Below, one piece after another: positions 1 through 8,669 of a DNA stretch of 64,000 nucleotides. The position numbers and the translations under genes were made by a program. Source of the stretch: Pectobacterium brasiliense (GTDB taxonomy: Bacteria; Pseudomonadota; Gammaproteobacteria; Enterobacterales; Enterobacteriaceae); assembly GCF_016950255.1 (NCBI RefSeq), contig NZ_JACGFN010000001.1:1798001-1862000 (forward strand). Reading direction: 5' to 3'. The notes under the pieces are model-generated. The model saw nothing but the letters and a program-made list of their open reading frames with translations, was not told the origin of the DNA and searched no databases. Position 1 is the first letter of the stretch. Each line of letters starts with the position of its first letter.

Positions 1-300
1 GTCAGCCAGATAGCCGCATTGCAGCGTGAGTTGGCGACACAGTCATTGCGCAGGCAAGAGCAAAATGCAGCCCCACAGCCGGAAGATGTGTATCACAAGC
101 TGGCGGAACATCAGGATTATGAACGCCGTTTACTTTCCATGATTCAGGATAGAGAAAGCCTGCTCACTACGCAGACGCTCTTCAGCGAACAACAACGATT
201 ACAGAAAGAGCTGGCGGCGCTGGAAGGACGACTGTCACGCTGCCGTCAGGCGCTGTCGCGACTGGAGCGTCAGATAGAACGCCGGGAACAAGGACTATAG
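1..300 (+). CDS. priC: Primosomal replication protein N'' (PriC), 3' part
   Basis: The reading frame is open from the first base, so the gene starts left of the window; about 99 C-terminal residues are visible. PriC helps reload the replicative helicase DnaB at stalled forks that have a gap on the leading strand, independently of PriA. The visible part is highly charged and helical, rich in Gln, Arg and Glu, with a coiled-coil-like tail ([20 protein letters not shown]) as in enterobacterial PriC. It is followed after 37 bases by rsmS, the same order as E. coli priC-ybaM. The identification rests on this tail and on the neighbours rsmS and acrR; the N-terminal half cannot be judged here. Confidence 0.82.
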   Translation, partial: VSQIAALQRELATQSLRRQEQNAAPQPEDVYHKLAEHQDYERRLLSMIQDRESLLTTQTLFSEQQRLQKELAALEGRLSRCRQALSRLERQIERREQGL

Positions 301-337
301 CGCGGCGGCTACGCCGAGGAAAAAGAGGAACGGATTT

Positions 338-508
338 ATGTCACTTGAAAACGCCCCACCCGACGTCAAGCTGGCGGTCGATTTGATTATGCTGCTGGAA
401 GAAAACCAGATCGAACCGCGTATCGCGCTGGCCGCATTAGAGATTGTGCGCACCGATTTTGAAAAGAAGCTATCACAAGAAGAAGATGCAGCTAAATCCT
501 CTGCCTAA
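338..508 (+). CDS. rsmS: RsmS/YbaM family small protein (DUF2496)
   Basis: This 56-residue protein starts at an ATG preceded by an AAAGAGGAA ribosome-binding sequence. It matches the short YbaM family, called RsmS in Pectobacterium, where it has been described as a regulator of secondary metabolism. The sequence is a compact acidic helical pair around the segment [20 protein letters not shown]. No catalytic motif is visible. It lies 37 bases behind priC and is probably co-transcribed with it; acrR converges on it from the right. The family assignment is firm from length, sequence and context. The biological role is known only from the family. Confidence 0.8.
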   Translation: MSLENAPPDVKLAVDLIMLLEENQIEPRIALAALEIVRTDFEKKLSQEEDAAKSSA

Positions 509-564
509 AGCAAAAATAACTCAGCACGTAGAGGCAACAGGAGCTAGCGCCGTCGTTCAATAGC

Positions 565-1206
565 TTACTCGGAGGGTTTACGTAGCGCCGGGCTAAAATG
601 CAACATATCGATAAAGGCATCCACCAGCGACGGGGCTTCCTGATTGAGATCGAAACTTTCCGGCATAAATAGCCAGTTCTCCATCACACCAGAAAAATAG
701 GCACGCAGCGCAATTGCCGCACGACGAGGATGAATATCCGTCGGTAACATTCCCAGACGGATGCACTCAATCAGATTTTCTTCAATATCGACATAGCAGG
801 AAAGATAGAGCTCTTTGCGCGCGTTGTACGATTGCAACATTTCACCGACAAACTCACATTTGTGAAAAACGATTTCCATAATGGAACGCCAGTGCGTATC
901 ACTAACCGTTAAACGCAGCATATAAATCAATAATTCACGCATCACGCGGAGTGGATTATCAGGAAATTTTGTCTGATACTCTATTTCAAACTCACTGATC
1001 TTTGACTCTGCTAACGCCCAGATCTCATCAAAGATTTCGGCTTTGTTCTTAAAATGCCAATAAATAGCACCGCGGGTCACACCAGCAGCAGTCGCAATGT
1101 CAGACAATGAAGTCGCAGACACACCATGCTCAGAGAACACTCTTAACGCAGTATCCAGTATCTGTTGCCGGGTTTCCTGAGCCTGTTTTTTGGTTTTTCG
1201 TGCCAT
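565..1206 (-). CDS. acrR: TetR-family repressor of acrAB (AcrR)
   Basis: AcrR is the local ligand-responsive repressor of the divergent acrAB pump genes. The 213-residue protein begins MARKTKKQ and has the TetR helix-turn-helix at about residues 30-55 (SLSDIATAAGVTRGAIYWHF), followed by an all-helical ligand-binding and dimer domain. I chose the start at 1206 because it gives the E. coli N-terminus. An in-frame ATG 60 bases further upstream would begin inside the AcrR operator and adds 20 residues without family support. The gene is transcribed away from acrA, with the operator between them, so autoregulation is likely. Confidence 0.95.
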   Translation of the reverse strand: MARKTKKQAQETRQQILDTALRVFSEHGVSATSLSDIATAAGVTRGAIYWHFKNKAEIFDEIWALAESKISEFEIEYQTKFPDNPLRVMRELLIYMLRLTVSDTHWRSIMEIVFHKCEFVGEMLQSYNARKELYLSCYVDIEENLIECIRLGMLPTDIHPRRAAIALRAYFSGVMENWLFMPESFDLNQEAPSLVDAFIDMLHFSPALRKPSE

Positions 1207-1257
1207 GATAATTTGGTTTTTCGTGCCATATCGCTGTATTTGAAGGAAAGTGAGATT

Positions 1258-1281
1258 TACATACATTCAAGTATGTATGTA
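1258..1281. promoter_or_regulatory. AcrR operator in the acrR-acrA intergenic region
   Basis: A 24-base site has perfect 9-base arms, TACATACAT and ATGTATGTA, around a 6-base centre. The arms are the same as those of the E. coli AcrR operator as I recall it. The site lies between the divergent acrR and acrA starts, where it can repress both. Confidence 0.9.
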
Positions 1282-1371
1282 ACATAGCATGAACATAAGA
1301 CTATAGCAGCAATGGGTTTTTGAGCTTGTGATCCATTGGTCAATTTCAAATCGGACACTTGAGGTTTATCT

Positions 1372-2565
1372 ATGAACAAAAACAGAGGGCTAACGCCTCT
1401 GGCGGCAGTTCTGATGCTTTCCGGCGGCTTAATGCTCGCAGGATGTGATGACGGCAACAACCAGCAAGGCGGCGCACAGCAGCAGATGCCTGAAGTGGGT
1501 ATTGTTACGTTAAAGACGGAAGCACTGAATGTCATGACCGAACTGCCGGGCCGAACAAGTGCTTACCGCATTGCTGAGGTTCGCCCACAGGTTGGCGGCA
1601 TTATTCTCAAACGCAACTTCGTTGAAGGATCTGACGTTAAAGCTGGCGCATCGCTGTATCAGATCGATCCTGCAACATACCAGGCAAGCTACAACAGCGC
1701 CAAAGGCTCACTCGCTCAGGCTCAGGCTCAGGCAGAAATTGCCCGTTTGACCGTTAATCGCTATAAGCCGCTGCTAGGCACCAACTACGTCAGCAAGCAG
1801 GATTACGATCAAGCCGTCGCCACGTCCCGTCAGGCTGATGCTGCCGTTCAGGCTGCTAAAGCGGCAGTGGACACCGCACAAATCAATCTGGCTTACACCA
1901 AAGTTAACTCGCCAATCGAAGGCCGCGTGGGTAAATCCACAGTGACGGAAGGCGCATTGGTGGGCACAGGCCAAGCAACGGCATTAACAACCGTACAGCA
2001 GCTTGATCCAATCTATGTTGACGTCACGCAGTCCAGTAATGATTTCCTGCAACTGAAGAGAGAACTGGAAAACGGTACGCTGAAGCAGAGTGAAGGCAAA
2101 GCCAATGTTCGCCTGCTGTTGGAAAACGGTACTGAATATGCCGAGGCAGGTACATTAGAATTCTCTGATGTTACGGTAGATGAAACCACCGGTTCCATCA
2201 CACTGCGCGCCATTTTCCCTAACCCACAGCACAATCTTCTTCCCGGAATGTTTGTACGCGCGCGTCTCGATTCCGGCGTTAACCCAACGGCCTTGTTAGT
2301 TCCTCAGCAAGGTGTTACCCGCGATCCACGTGGTCAGGCCACAGCGATGGTGGTTGGAGAAGGCGATAAAGTAGAACCTCGCACGCTTAAAACCAGTAAG
2401 GCAATTGGTGACAAATGGTTAGTTACCGAAGGTTTGAAAGCGGGCGATCGCGTTATCGTCACGGGTCTGCAAAAAATCAGACCCGGTGCACAGGTGAAAG
2501 CTAAAGAAGTCGCTTCAGAAAATCAGCAGACGCCGCAAGCGTCAGCAGAACCCGCGAAGTCTTAA
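1372..2565 (+). CDS. acrA: AcrA, periplasmic adaptor of the RND efflux pump
   Basis: AcrA is the lipid-anchored membrane-fusion protein that links AcrB to the outer-membrane channel TolC. The 397-residue precursor has a lipoprotein signal peptide ending in the lipobox LAGC with the lipidated Cys at position 25. After it come the lipoyl half-motif (GIILKRNFVEGSDVKAG), an Ala/Gln-rich alpha-helical hairpin at about residues 100-170, the second lipoyl half, a beta-barrel domain and a membrane-proximal domain. The C-terminus is Gln/Ala/Ser-rich and variable. acrB follows 28 bases downstream in the same operon. Upstream lie the AcrR operator and the divergent acrR. Confidence 0.97.
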   Translation: MNKNRGLTPLAAVLMLSGGLMLAGCDDGNNQQGGAQQQMPEVGIVTLKTEALNVMTELPGRTSAYRIAEVRPQVGGIILKRNFVEGSDVKAGASLYQIDPATYQASYNSAKGSLAQAQAQAEIARLTVNRYKPLLGTNYVSKQDYDQAVATSRQADAAVQAAKAAVDTAQINLAYTKVNSPIEGRVGKSTVTEGALVGTGQATALTTVQQLDPIYVDVTQSSNDFLQLKRELENGTLKQSEGKANVRLLLENGTEYAEAGTLEFSDVTVDETTGSITLRAIFPNPQHNLLPGMFVRARLDSGVNPTALLVPQQGVTRDPRGQATAMVVGEGDKVEPRTLKTSKAIGDKWLVTEGLKAGDRVIVTGLQKIRPGAQVKAKEVASENQQTPQASAEPAKS

Positions 2566-2593
2566 GACGTTCTAACAGGAGCCGGTACAATTC

Positions 2594-5500
2594 ATGGCTA
2601 AGTTTTTTATAGATCGACCCATTTTTGCATGGGTACTCGCCATCATGGTGATGCTGACGGGGTTGCTGGCAATTGTTAAATTACCGATTGCCCAGTATCC
2701 GACGATCGCACCACCCGCGATTGACGTAACAGCAACTTATCCAGGGGCCGATGCATCAACGCTGCAAGACTCCGTTACGCAGGTTATCGAACAGAATATG
2801 AACGGTATCGATAACCTGATGTACATGTCATCAAGCAGTGATTCCTCAGGTACAGTCCAGATTACGCTGACTTTTGAGGCCGGTACCGATCCGGACATCG
2901 CACAGGTTCAGGTACAGAACAAACTACAACTGGCCATGCCGCTGCTGCCGCAGGAAGTACAGCAGCAAGGGGTTAACGTTCAGAAATCAAGTAGCAGCTT
3001 CCTTATGGTTGCCGCCTTCATCAGTGAAGACGGTAAAATGTCGCAGGAAGATATCGCTGACTACGTAGCTGCTAACGTTAAAGACCCTATCAGCCGTACA
3101 TCCGGCGTAGGCGACGCGCAACTGTTTGGTTCCCAGTACGCGATGCGTATCTGGCTGGATCCGAACAAGCTTAATAACTATCAGTTAACCGCAGGTGACG
3201 TCAGCGCAGCAATTCGGGTTCAAAACAACCAGATCGCAGCAGGACAATTGGGGGGCGCTCCACCGGTTCCCGGTCAGCAGTTGAATGCCTCGATCATTGC
3301 GCAAACCCGCCTGAACTCAGCAGAAGAGTTTTCTAAAATACTGCTGAAAGTTAACGCGGATGGATCTCAGGTTCGCCTTAAAGACGTCGCACGCGTTGAG
3401 TTGGGAGCAGAAGGCTACGACGTTATCGCACGTTTCAATGGTAAACCTGCTGCTGGTATTGGTATCAAACTGGCAACCGGTGCGAACGCGCTGGATACCG
3501 CAACCGCTGTAAAAGATGCATTGACGAAAGCGGAAGAGTTCTTCCCTTCTGGCCTCAAAGTGGTTTACCCATATGATACAACGCCCTTCGTTAAGATCTC
3601 GATCAACGAAGTAGTGAAAACGCTGGTGGAAGCCATCGTACTGGTATTCCTGGTGATGTATCTGTTCTTGCAGAACTTCCGCGCCACGCTGATCCCAACT
3701 ATCGCGGTACCGGTCGTCTTGCTGGGGACGTTTGCTATCCTCTCTGCGTTTGGTTATTCCATTAACACCTTGACGATGTTCGCGATGGTTCTCGCCATCG
3801 GGCTTCTGGTGGATGACGCCATCGTCGTCGTGGAAAACGTGGAACGTGTCATGGCGGAAGAAGGTCTACCGCCTAAAGAAGCGACAAAGCGCTCCATGGA
3901 GCAGATCCAAGGCGCGTTGGTCGGTATTGCACTGGTACTGTCCGCGGTATTCGTTCCTATGGCGTTTACCGGTGGTTCGACAGGGGCAATCTACCGCCAG
4001 TTCTCCATCACAATCGTTTCTGCGATGGTGCTGTCGGTTCTGGTCGCATTGATTTTGACGCCTGCGCTTTGCGCAACACTGCTAAAACCGATTGCCAAAG
4101 GCGATCATGGTGAGAAGAAAGGCTTCTTCGGCTGGTTCAATAGACTGTTCGAGAAAAGCACTAATCACTACACCGATAGCGTGGCAAATATCCTGCGCAG
4201 CACAGGCCGTTATCTGGTCATCTATCTGCTGATTGTTGTGGGTCTGGCACTCTTGTTCTTACGTTTGCCGACGTCCTTCCTGCCAGACGAAGATCAGGGG
4301 GTTCTCCTGAACATCGTTCAGTTGCCTTCAGGTGCGACGCAGGAAAACACGCAGAAAATCATGGACAGAATGACGCAATACTATCTCGAAAATGAGAAAG
4401 GTAACGTCAAGTCTGTGTTTACCGTGACGGGCTTCGGGTTCTCAGGTCGCGGGCAGAATGCCGGTCTGGCCTTCGCCAGCCTGAGTGACTGGAGTGAACG
4501 AAGCGGCGCAGAAAATAAAGTCCAGGCGATTGCAGGCCGAGCTAACGCAGTCTTCAGCCAGTACAAAGAAGCTATCGTGATTGCAGCCAACGTTCCTGCG
4601 ATTATCGAACTAGGTACCGCAACAGGTTTCGACTTCCAGTTGATTGACCAGGCTAACCTTGGGCATGCAAAACTGACGGAAGCGCGTAACCAGCTGCTAG
4701 GTATGGCGGCACAACATCCAGATACGCTGGTACAAGTTCGTCCTAACGGGATGGAAGATACCCCGCAGTTCCGTCTCGATATCGATCAGGAAAAAGCACA
4801 GGCGCTTGGTGTGTCACTGTCGGATATCAGTTCAACATTGGCAACCACGCTGGGTGGATCCTACGTGAATGACTTTATCGATCGCGGTCGTGTGAAGAAA
4901 GTTTACGTTCAGGCCGATGCACCTTTCCGTATGCTGCCGGATGACATCAAAAACTGGTACATTCGCGGTAGCAATGGACAGATGGTGCCATTCTCTGCAT
5001 TCACGCAGAGCCACTGGGAATATGGTTCACCACGTCTGGAACGTTATAACGGCCAACCATCCATGCAGATCCAAGGTGAAGCCGCGCCAGGTAAGAGTAC
5101 CGGTGAAGCCATGGCATTGATGGAAAGTTTCGTGACCCAATTACCGCAAGGTATCGGCTACGAATGGACGGGGATGTCCTATCAGGAGCGGTTATCAGGC
5201 AACCAGGCACCTGCTATCTATGCCATTTCATTGATTGTCGTGTTCCTGTGTCTGGCAGCGCTTTATGAGAGCTGGTCAATACCGTTCTCCGTCATGCTGG
5301 TTGTTCCATTGGGGATCATCGGTGCGTTAATTGCAGCGAATATGACAGGTCTTGAAAACGACGTTTACTTTAAGGTGGGCCTGTTGACAACCATAGGGCT
5401 ATCGGCGAAGAACGCCATATTGATTGTCGAATTTGCTAAAGATCTGATGGAGAAAGAAGGGAAAGGACTGATTGAAGCAACGCTTGATGCCGTTCGTATG

Positions 5501-5722
5501 CGTTTGCGTCCAATCCTAATGACGTCACTTGCCTTTATCCTCGGTGTAATGCCGCTGGTTATCAGTAGTGGTGCAGGCTCCGGTGCACAGAACGCCGTTG
5601 GTACTGGCGTAATGGGCGGGATGATTACAGCAACCGTGCTGGCTATCTTCTTCGTTCCGGTGTTCTTTGTTGTTGTCCGCCGCCGTTTTGGCAAGAAAGT
5701 AGACGACACAACAGCACACTAA
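2594..5722 (+). CDS. acrB: AcrB, RND multidrug efflux transporter
   Basis: AcrB is the proton-driven inner-membrane component of the tripartite AcrAB-TolC pump and exports bile salts, dyes, antibiotics and, in plant pathogens, plant antimicrobials. The 1042-residue protein has the classical RND layout of two repeats, each with one plus five transmembrane helices and a large periplasmic loop. The proton-relay Asp pair is seen in TM4 ([16 protein letters not shown], near residue 407) and the Lys in TM10 ([16 protein letters not shown]). Identity to E. coli AcrB is high along the whole length and no frameshift is seen. A terminator hairpin follows the stop codon. Confidence 0.98.
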   Translation: MAKFFIDRPIFAWVLAIMVMLTGLLAIVKLPIAQYPTIAPPAIDVTATYPGADASTLQDSVTQVIEQNMNGIDNLMYMSSSSDSSGTVQITLTFEAGTDPDIAQVQVQNKLQLAMPLLPQEVQQQGVNVQKSSSSFLMVAAFISEDGKMSQEDIADYVAANVKDPISRTSGVGDAQLFGSQYAMRIWLDPNKLNNYQLTAGDVSAAIRVQNNQIAAGQLGGAPPVPGQQLNASIIAQTRLNSAEEFSKILLKVNADGSQVRLKDVARVELGAEGYDVIARFNGKPAAGIGIKLATGANALDTATAVKDALTKAEEFFPSGLKVVYPYDTTPFVKISINEVVKTLVEAIVLVFLVMYLFLQNFRATLIPTIAVPVVLLGTFAILSAFGYSINTLTMFAMVLAIGLLVDDAIVVVENVERVMAEEGLPPKEATKRSMEQIQGALVGIALVLSAVFVPMAFTGGSTGAIYRQFSITIVSAMVLSVLVALILTPALCATLLKPIAKGDHGEKKGFFGWFNRLFEKSTNHYTDSVANILRSTGRYLVIYLLIVVGLALLFLRLPTSFLPDEDQGVLLNIVQLPSGATQENTQKIMDRMTQYYLENEKGNVKSVFTVTGFGFSGRGQNAGLAFASLSDWSERSGAENKVQAIAGRANAVFSQYKEAIVIAANVPAIIELGTATGFDFQLIDQANLGHAKLTEARNQLLGMAAQHPDTLVQVRPNGMEDTPQFRLDIDQEKAQALGVSLSDISSTLATTLGGSYVNDFIDRGRVKKVYVQADAPFRMLPDDIKNWYIRGSNGQMVPFSAFTQSHWEYGSPRLERYNGQPSMQIQGEAAPGKSTGEAMALMESFVTQLPQGIGYEWTGMSYQERLSGNQAPAIYAISLIVVFLCLAALYESWSIPFSVMLVVPLGIIGALIAANMTGLENDVYFKVGLLTTIGLSAKNAILIVEFAKDLMEKEGKGLIEATLDAVRMRLRPILMTSLAFILGVMPLVISSGAGSGAQNAVGTGVMGGMITATVLAIFFVPVFFVVVRRRFGKKVDDTTAH

Positions 5723-5749
5723 GGCTGAACATCCATCGATATCTCCCCT

Positions 5750-5774
5750 AAAAGGCCGCCTAGCGGCCTTTTTT
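5750..5774 (+). terminator. Rho-independent terminator of acrAB
   Basis: A GC-rich hairpin (AAAGGCCGC / GCGGCCTTT) with a three-base loop is followed by a T run, 27 bases after the acrB stop codon. Confidence 0.9.
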
Positions 5775-5922
5775 ACTTTCCGGCTCTTTCCTCTCAGCTC
5801 ATTCTCACCAAACGAGCACAGTGCCGTTTACATCTTTATCCGCCTCTATAGTGACTTAGAGAATGCTGCGGCCTTGCAACAACATAATGGTTGATCCTGA
5901 TGTCAAAAAAGCGCAACATGAT

Positions 5923-5942
5923 AGATATGTTATAACATAACA
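5923..5942. promoter_or_regulatory. Zur-like operator upstream of rpmE2-rpmJ2
   Basis: A perfect 12-base palindrome, ATGTTATAACAT at 5927-5938, lies 17 bases before the rpmE2 start. It resembles the ATGTTATANNATAACAT core bound by the zinc repressor Zur, but with a shorter centre. In other enterobacteria the genes for the C-minus L31 and L36 paralogues are repressed by Zur. The assignment as a Zur site is therefore inferred from motif plus gene content. Confidence 0.6.
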
Positions 5943-5954
5943 AATGAGGCAGCT

Positions 5955-6203
5955 ATGAAAGCAGGTATTCATCCTGACTATCGCACGGTGGTATTTCATG
6001 ACACCAGCGCGGATGTTTATTACAAGACGGGATCAACGATTAAAACCGATCGAACCATTGAACTGGAGGGGTCCAGCTACCCTTACGTCACCATTGACGT
6101 TTCTGCGGCATCGCATCCCTATTATACCGGGAAGCAAAAAGAATATTCTAAAGAAGGCAGCACGGCGCGCTTCCAGCAGCGCTTTGGCAACTTCTTCAAG
6201 TAA
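5955..6203 (+). CDS. rpmE2: 50S ribosomal protein L31 type B, zinc-free paralogue
   Basis: This 82-residue protein matches the YkgM form of L31, which replaces the zinc-binding RpmE in the ribosome when zinc is scarce and so frees zinc for other uses. It contains no cysteine at all, which marks it as the C-minus paralogue. The conserved start [16 protein letters not shown] and the tail [14 protein letters not shown] are typical. rpmJ2 follows after 17 bases, forming the usual rpmE2-rpmJ2 pair. A Zur-like palindrome lies just upstream. In E. coli these genes lie elsewhere; their position between acrB and tomB fits Pectobacterium and Yersinia. Confidence 0.93.
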   Translation: MKAGIHPDYRTVVFHDTSADVYYKTGSTIKTDRTIELEGSSYPYVTIDVSAASHPYYTGKQKEYSKEGSTARFQQRFGNFFK

Positions 6204-6220
6204 TCAGAGAGGGCTATAAA

Positions 6221-6364
6221 ATGCAGGTGCTTAGTTCGCTACGTTCAGCAAAGAATCGTCATAAGGATTGTATTGTGGTCCGCCGTCGCGGGCGAGTTTA
6301 CGTTATATGCAAATCCAACCCGCGCTTTAAGGCCGTACAAGGCGGAAAAAAGAAAAAAGGTTAA
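6221..6364 (+). CDS. rpmJ2: 50S ribosomal protein L36 type B, zinc-free paralogue
   Basis: This 47-residue protein, read from the DNA, begins [14 protein letters not shown] and ends in a Lys-rich tail ([10 protein letters not shown]). It matches YkgO, the L36 paralogue that lacks the full set of zinc ligands; only two Cys are present. L36 completes the large ribosomal subunit, and this form is thought to substitute for RpmJ under zinc limitation. It follows rpmE2 closely and is likely co-transcribed and under the same Zur-type control. Confidence 0.92.
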   Translation: MQVLSSLRSAKNRHKDCIVVRRRGRVYVICKSNPRFKAVQGGKKKKG

Positions 6365-6962
6365 TCTTTCTCAACTTCATCCCGATACAGTCGATGTTAT
6401 GACGCTAACAAGACTGCACGGGATGATTCGCATGAAAAAACTGCTGAAACAATAAGATAACGAGTGCCAAAAGCCCTTATCCGCTGAGCAATCTCTTCGC
6501 ATTCCTTCTGCCATTTCTCATATTTTCAGATAGAAATAATTAAATAAGCCGCAGACGAGTTTATTCTATGCTCATTGTTACAACAAAAAAATTTGAGGAT
6601 TAATCAAAATAAATAGCAGTGAAAACCTTCCCTATTATCCGCGAATTTTACGAACGCTTTTGCTATAGTCATATATAGAATGACGTAACCTTAACCACCA
6701 TGGTATAGCTATACTTAAGGTTAAGTCATGAGATGTTGGTATTTACGCCGACCCTATTTCGCGACATAGTAGATACTGGGAGGGACGATAATCACTGTTT
6801 TCTCATTCATTACAGAACAAATCACAATGGTTCCACGCCCTGTCTGTAACAACATGAATACGAAACAACGTTAACGTTTTATCTTGTAAGTTTCATCAGT
6901 CTACCTGTTTACCAGGTGTTAACCGCAGTAACACTGAATAACGGCTTAACGGAGGGATTGAT
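6365..6962. other. 598-base gene-free region before tomB
   Basis: I see no credible gene. The first part is AT-rich. The centre holds a strong 48-base inverted repeat at 6681-6728 (separate entry). Closer to tomB there is a small hairpin-like ACCTGTTTACCAGGT element near 6903-6917. The last 20 bases carry the tomB ribosome-binding sequence GGAGGG. The tomB-hha promoter must lie here, but I cannot fix its -35 and -10. Confidence 0.6.
6681..6728. repeat. 48-base inverted repeat upstream of tomB-hha
   Basis: Fourteen-base arms (TGACGTAACCTTAA and TTAAGGTTAAGTCA, one mismatch) flank a 20-base centre. The centre itself holds two smaller palindromes, ACCATGGT and ATAGCTAT. The arms are too far apart for a simple intrinsic terminator and no T run follows. 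It could be an operator for a dimeric regulator or a structured 5' leader of tomB-hha. Confidence 0.7.
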
Positions 6963-7331
6963 ATGGATGAGTACACACCAAAACATTATGATATTGCCCA
7001 ACTCAGATTCTTATGTGAGAATCTGTGTGACGAAAGTATAGCGACGTTAGGCGATAGCAGTCACGGCTGGGTCAATGATCCAACATCTGCGATCAATCTC
7101 CAATTAAATGAACTTATTGAGCATATCGCTACGTTTATTCTCACATTTAAAATAAAATACCCTAACGAAAGTGAACTTTCAGAGCAGGTTGAAAAGTATT
7201 TGGATGATACTTACGTCTTGTTTAGCAACTATGGTATTAATGATGCTGAACTACGGCGTTGGCAGAAGTCCAAAGCAAAATTATTCGGAATGTTCTCAGG
7301 GGAGAACATCTGTACGCCTGCTAAAACTTAA
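6963..7331 (+). CDS. tomB: Hha toxicity attenuator TomB (YbaJ)
   Basis: TomB is the partner that neutralises Hha in the Hha-TomB system affecting biofilm formation and conjugation; it is proposed to inactivate Hha by oxidation. The 122-residue protein has the family start MDEYTPKHYDIAQLRFLCEN, a central helical part, and a conserved Cys in LCENLCDE. It sits 53 bases upstream of hha in the usual order. A clear GGAGGG ribosome-binding sequence precedes the ATG. The family assignment is firm; the toxin-antitoxin role is established knowledge from E. coli, not visible in the sequence. Confidence 0.93.
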   Translation: MDEYTPKHYDIAQLRFLCENLCDESIATLGDSSHGWVNDPTSAINLQLNELIEHIATFILTFKIKYPNESELSEQVEKYLDDTYVLFSNYGINDAELRRWQKSKAKLFGMFSGENICTPAKT

Positions 7332-7384
7332 GCAATAATTTATTTATATTTTTTAACCACCAGGTACTGCTTGCATAGGCCATT

Positions 7385-7588
7385 ATGAAAAAAATCGACT
7401 ATTTGATGCGTTTGCGTAAATGCACAACCATTGACACTCTCGAACGCGTTATTGAAAAAAACAAGTATGAACTCTCTAATGATGAACTAGAGATGTTCTT
7501 TTCCGCAGCTGATCATCGTCTGGCTGAACTGACGATGAACAAACTCTACGACAAAGTCCCTACTGCAGTATGGCGATACGTTCGTTAA
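7385..7588 (+). CDS. hha: Haemolysin-expression modulator Hha (YmoA family)
   Basis: Hha is a 67-residue nucleoid-associated modulator that lacks its own DNA-binding domain and acts by binding H-NS, sharpening silencing of horizontally acquired and virulence genes. The sequence ([20 protein letters not shown], then [19 protein letters not shown]) is nearly that of E. coli Hha and Yersinia YmoA. It is the second gene of the tomB-hha pair and is followed by a hairpin terminator. In soft-rot bacteria this regulator is a plausible link between temperature or osmolarity and virulence gene control. Confidence 0.95.
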   Translation: MKKIDYLMRLRKCTTIDTLERVIEKNKYELSNDELEMFFSAADHRLAELTMNKLYDKVPTAVWRYVR

Positions 7589-7630
7589 TTCCTAACGAAA
7601 CGCATACAAAAACTGACATTAATTACACTG

Positions 7631-7660
7631 CGCCGATATATTATCGGCCTTTGTTTTTAT
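7631..7660 (+). terminator. Terminator of tomB-hha
   Basis: A hairpin GCCGATA / TATCGGC with a three-base loop is followed by CTTTGTTTTTAT, 43 bases after the hha stop. Confidence 0.85.
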
Positions 7661-8038
7661 TATCTTTTGACGTATTAATTGCGTAAGACTTGTAACAAAT
7701 TGTATTTTTCTTATTAAGTAAAAATGAATTATTTCTCACCCTTTACGCTTATTTCCCCGACACTCATCGTTTATAACAATCGCATCGATAGCACCCACGA
7801 ATAGTATATCCCGTGATGAAAAGAGAGGATGTAATAATTACCGCAATTATTACTCACCAAGTAAAGATACACGGTCATCCTCTCGAAAAAACAGCGATCG
7901 GTAAATGACACCTATCGAGCAAAGAATGGTGGCTCAACGTTTATGTATGTCAGAAAACGGGTTTATGGTAGAGAATGTAGTTTATGTGAAGGAAAATGAA
8001 GACCAGTCTGGCGATGAAACGGCTAGCGAGGGCAGAAA
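7661..8038. other. Gene-free region between hha and ffs
   Basis: About 380 bases without a credible gene; the open frame at 7905-8108 runs into 4.5S RNA and is rejected. The stretch holds a nested pair of inverted repeats at 7823-7884 (separate entry). The rest is AT-rich and shows nothing I can name. Confidence 0.5.
7823..7884. repeat. Nested inverted repeats between hha and ffs
   Basis: Outer perfect arms GAGAGGATG (7823-7831) and CATCCTCTC (7876-7884) enclose a second perfect pair GTAATAATT / AATTATTAC (7831-7853, loop ACCGC). On the minus strand the outer right arm runs into CTTTTC, a weak T-rich tail. It could be a structured small RNA, a distal processing element for ffs transcripts, or a regulatory site. 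Confidence 0.6.
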
Positions 8039-8153
8039 TGGTGGAGGCCCTGCCAGCTACATCCCGGCACACACGTCTCCTGCTGCGGCTGCTTCCTTCC
8101 GGACCTGACCGAATCCACAGGTTAGTGTTGCGGGAGAACCGACAGGGCCTCCA
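8039..8153 (-). ncRNA. ffs: 4.5S RNA, the RNA of the signal recognition particle
   Basis: The minus strand carries the highly conserved SRP RNA core: the GGTCAGGTCCGGAAGGAAGC apical domain that binds Ffh, the GTGTGCCGGGATGTAGCTGG strand, and the pairing ends GGAGGCCCTG and CAGGGCCTCC. The length of about 114 bases fits E. coli ffs. With Ffh and FtsY it targets inner-membrane proteins to the translocon during translation. The exact 5' and 3' ends depend on RNase processing and are estimated to a few bases. The gene lies upstream of and divergent from atl. Confidence 0.97.
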
Positions 8154-8162
8154 TTGACGGCT

Positions 8163-8191
8163 TTATAACGGCTTGCACATGATAATCGCAA
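8163..8191 (-). promoter_or_regulatory. Sigma-70 promoter of ffs
   Basis: On the minus strand TTGCGA (8186-8191) and TTATAA (8163-8168) are separated by exactly 17 bases and point into the 4.5S RNA gene. Transcription would begin a few bases before the mature 5' end, leaving a short processed leader. Confidence 0.7.
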
Positions 8192-8329
8192 CGTGTCACA
8201 AAGCGGTGGGCATTATCGGCGATGGGATAGGCAATTGCAAGCTAACACCGACTAACCGTTGTTTTCTTACCCACCCCACTGTGCCACTATGATGTTCAAT
8301 CGGTTTAGGAACAGCAGGAACACCCGCGG

Positions 8330-8650
8330 ATGTCAGAAGAAAACGATAATTTCCGCCAGCGCGTTTTTCAAATCGTCGCGGCAATCCCTTACGGAAAAAT
8401 AGCGACCTATGGCGACATCGCGCAGTTGGCCGATTCACCCAGAGCATCTAGGCAAGTCGGCGGAGTATTAAAACGTCTGCCGAAAGACAGCAAACTCCCC
8501 TGGCATCGGGTAATCAATCGTAAAGGCGAAATATCGCTGGTCGGTGGAGACTATGTGCGTCAAAAGTCAGCACTACAGGCGGAGGGCATCATTTTCAATC
8601 GTCAGGGAAAAGTTGATCTTGCAAAATATCGCTGGCAATACGCGCCATAG
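8330..8650 (+). CDS. atl: Alkyltransferase-like DNA repair protein (Atl/YbaZ)
   Basis: Atl proteins resemble the active-site domain of O6-alkylguanine-DNA alkyltransferases but cannot transfer the alkyl group; they bind O6-alkylguanine and flag it for nucleotide excision repair. The 106-residue protein shows the diagnostic replacement of the catalytic Cys by Trp in KLPWHRVINRKGEIS (alkyltransferases have PCHR). The DNA-binding helix-turn-helix with its Arg finger is at ASRQVGGVLKRLP. It is shorter than E. coli YbaZ by about 20 N-terminal residues, but the domain is complete. It faces away from ffs and converges on ybaY. Confidence 0.93.
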   Translation: MSEENDNFRQRVFQIVAAIPYGKIATYGDIAQLADSPRASRQVGGVLKRLPKDSKLPWHRVINRKGEISLVGGDYVRQKSALQAEGIIFNRQGKVDLAKYRWQYAP

Positions 8651-8669
8651 CGGCGCGTATCCAGATGAA

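Noticed and set aside
1257..1535. 92-codon minus-strand frame overlapping acrA and the AcrR operator
   Set aside because: It spans the operator and the acrA signal peptide region in antisense; no independent evidence.
7905..8108. 67-codon open frame entering 4.5S RNA
   Set aside because: Its 3' third lies inside the antisense of ffs, and no ribosome-binding site or similarity supports it.
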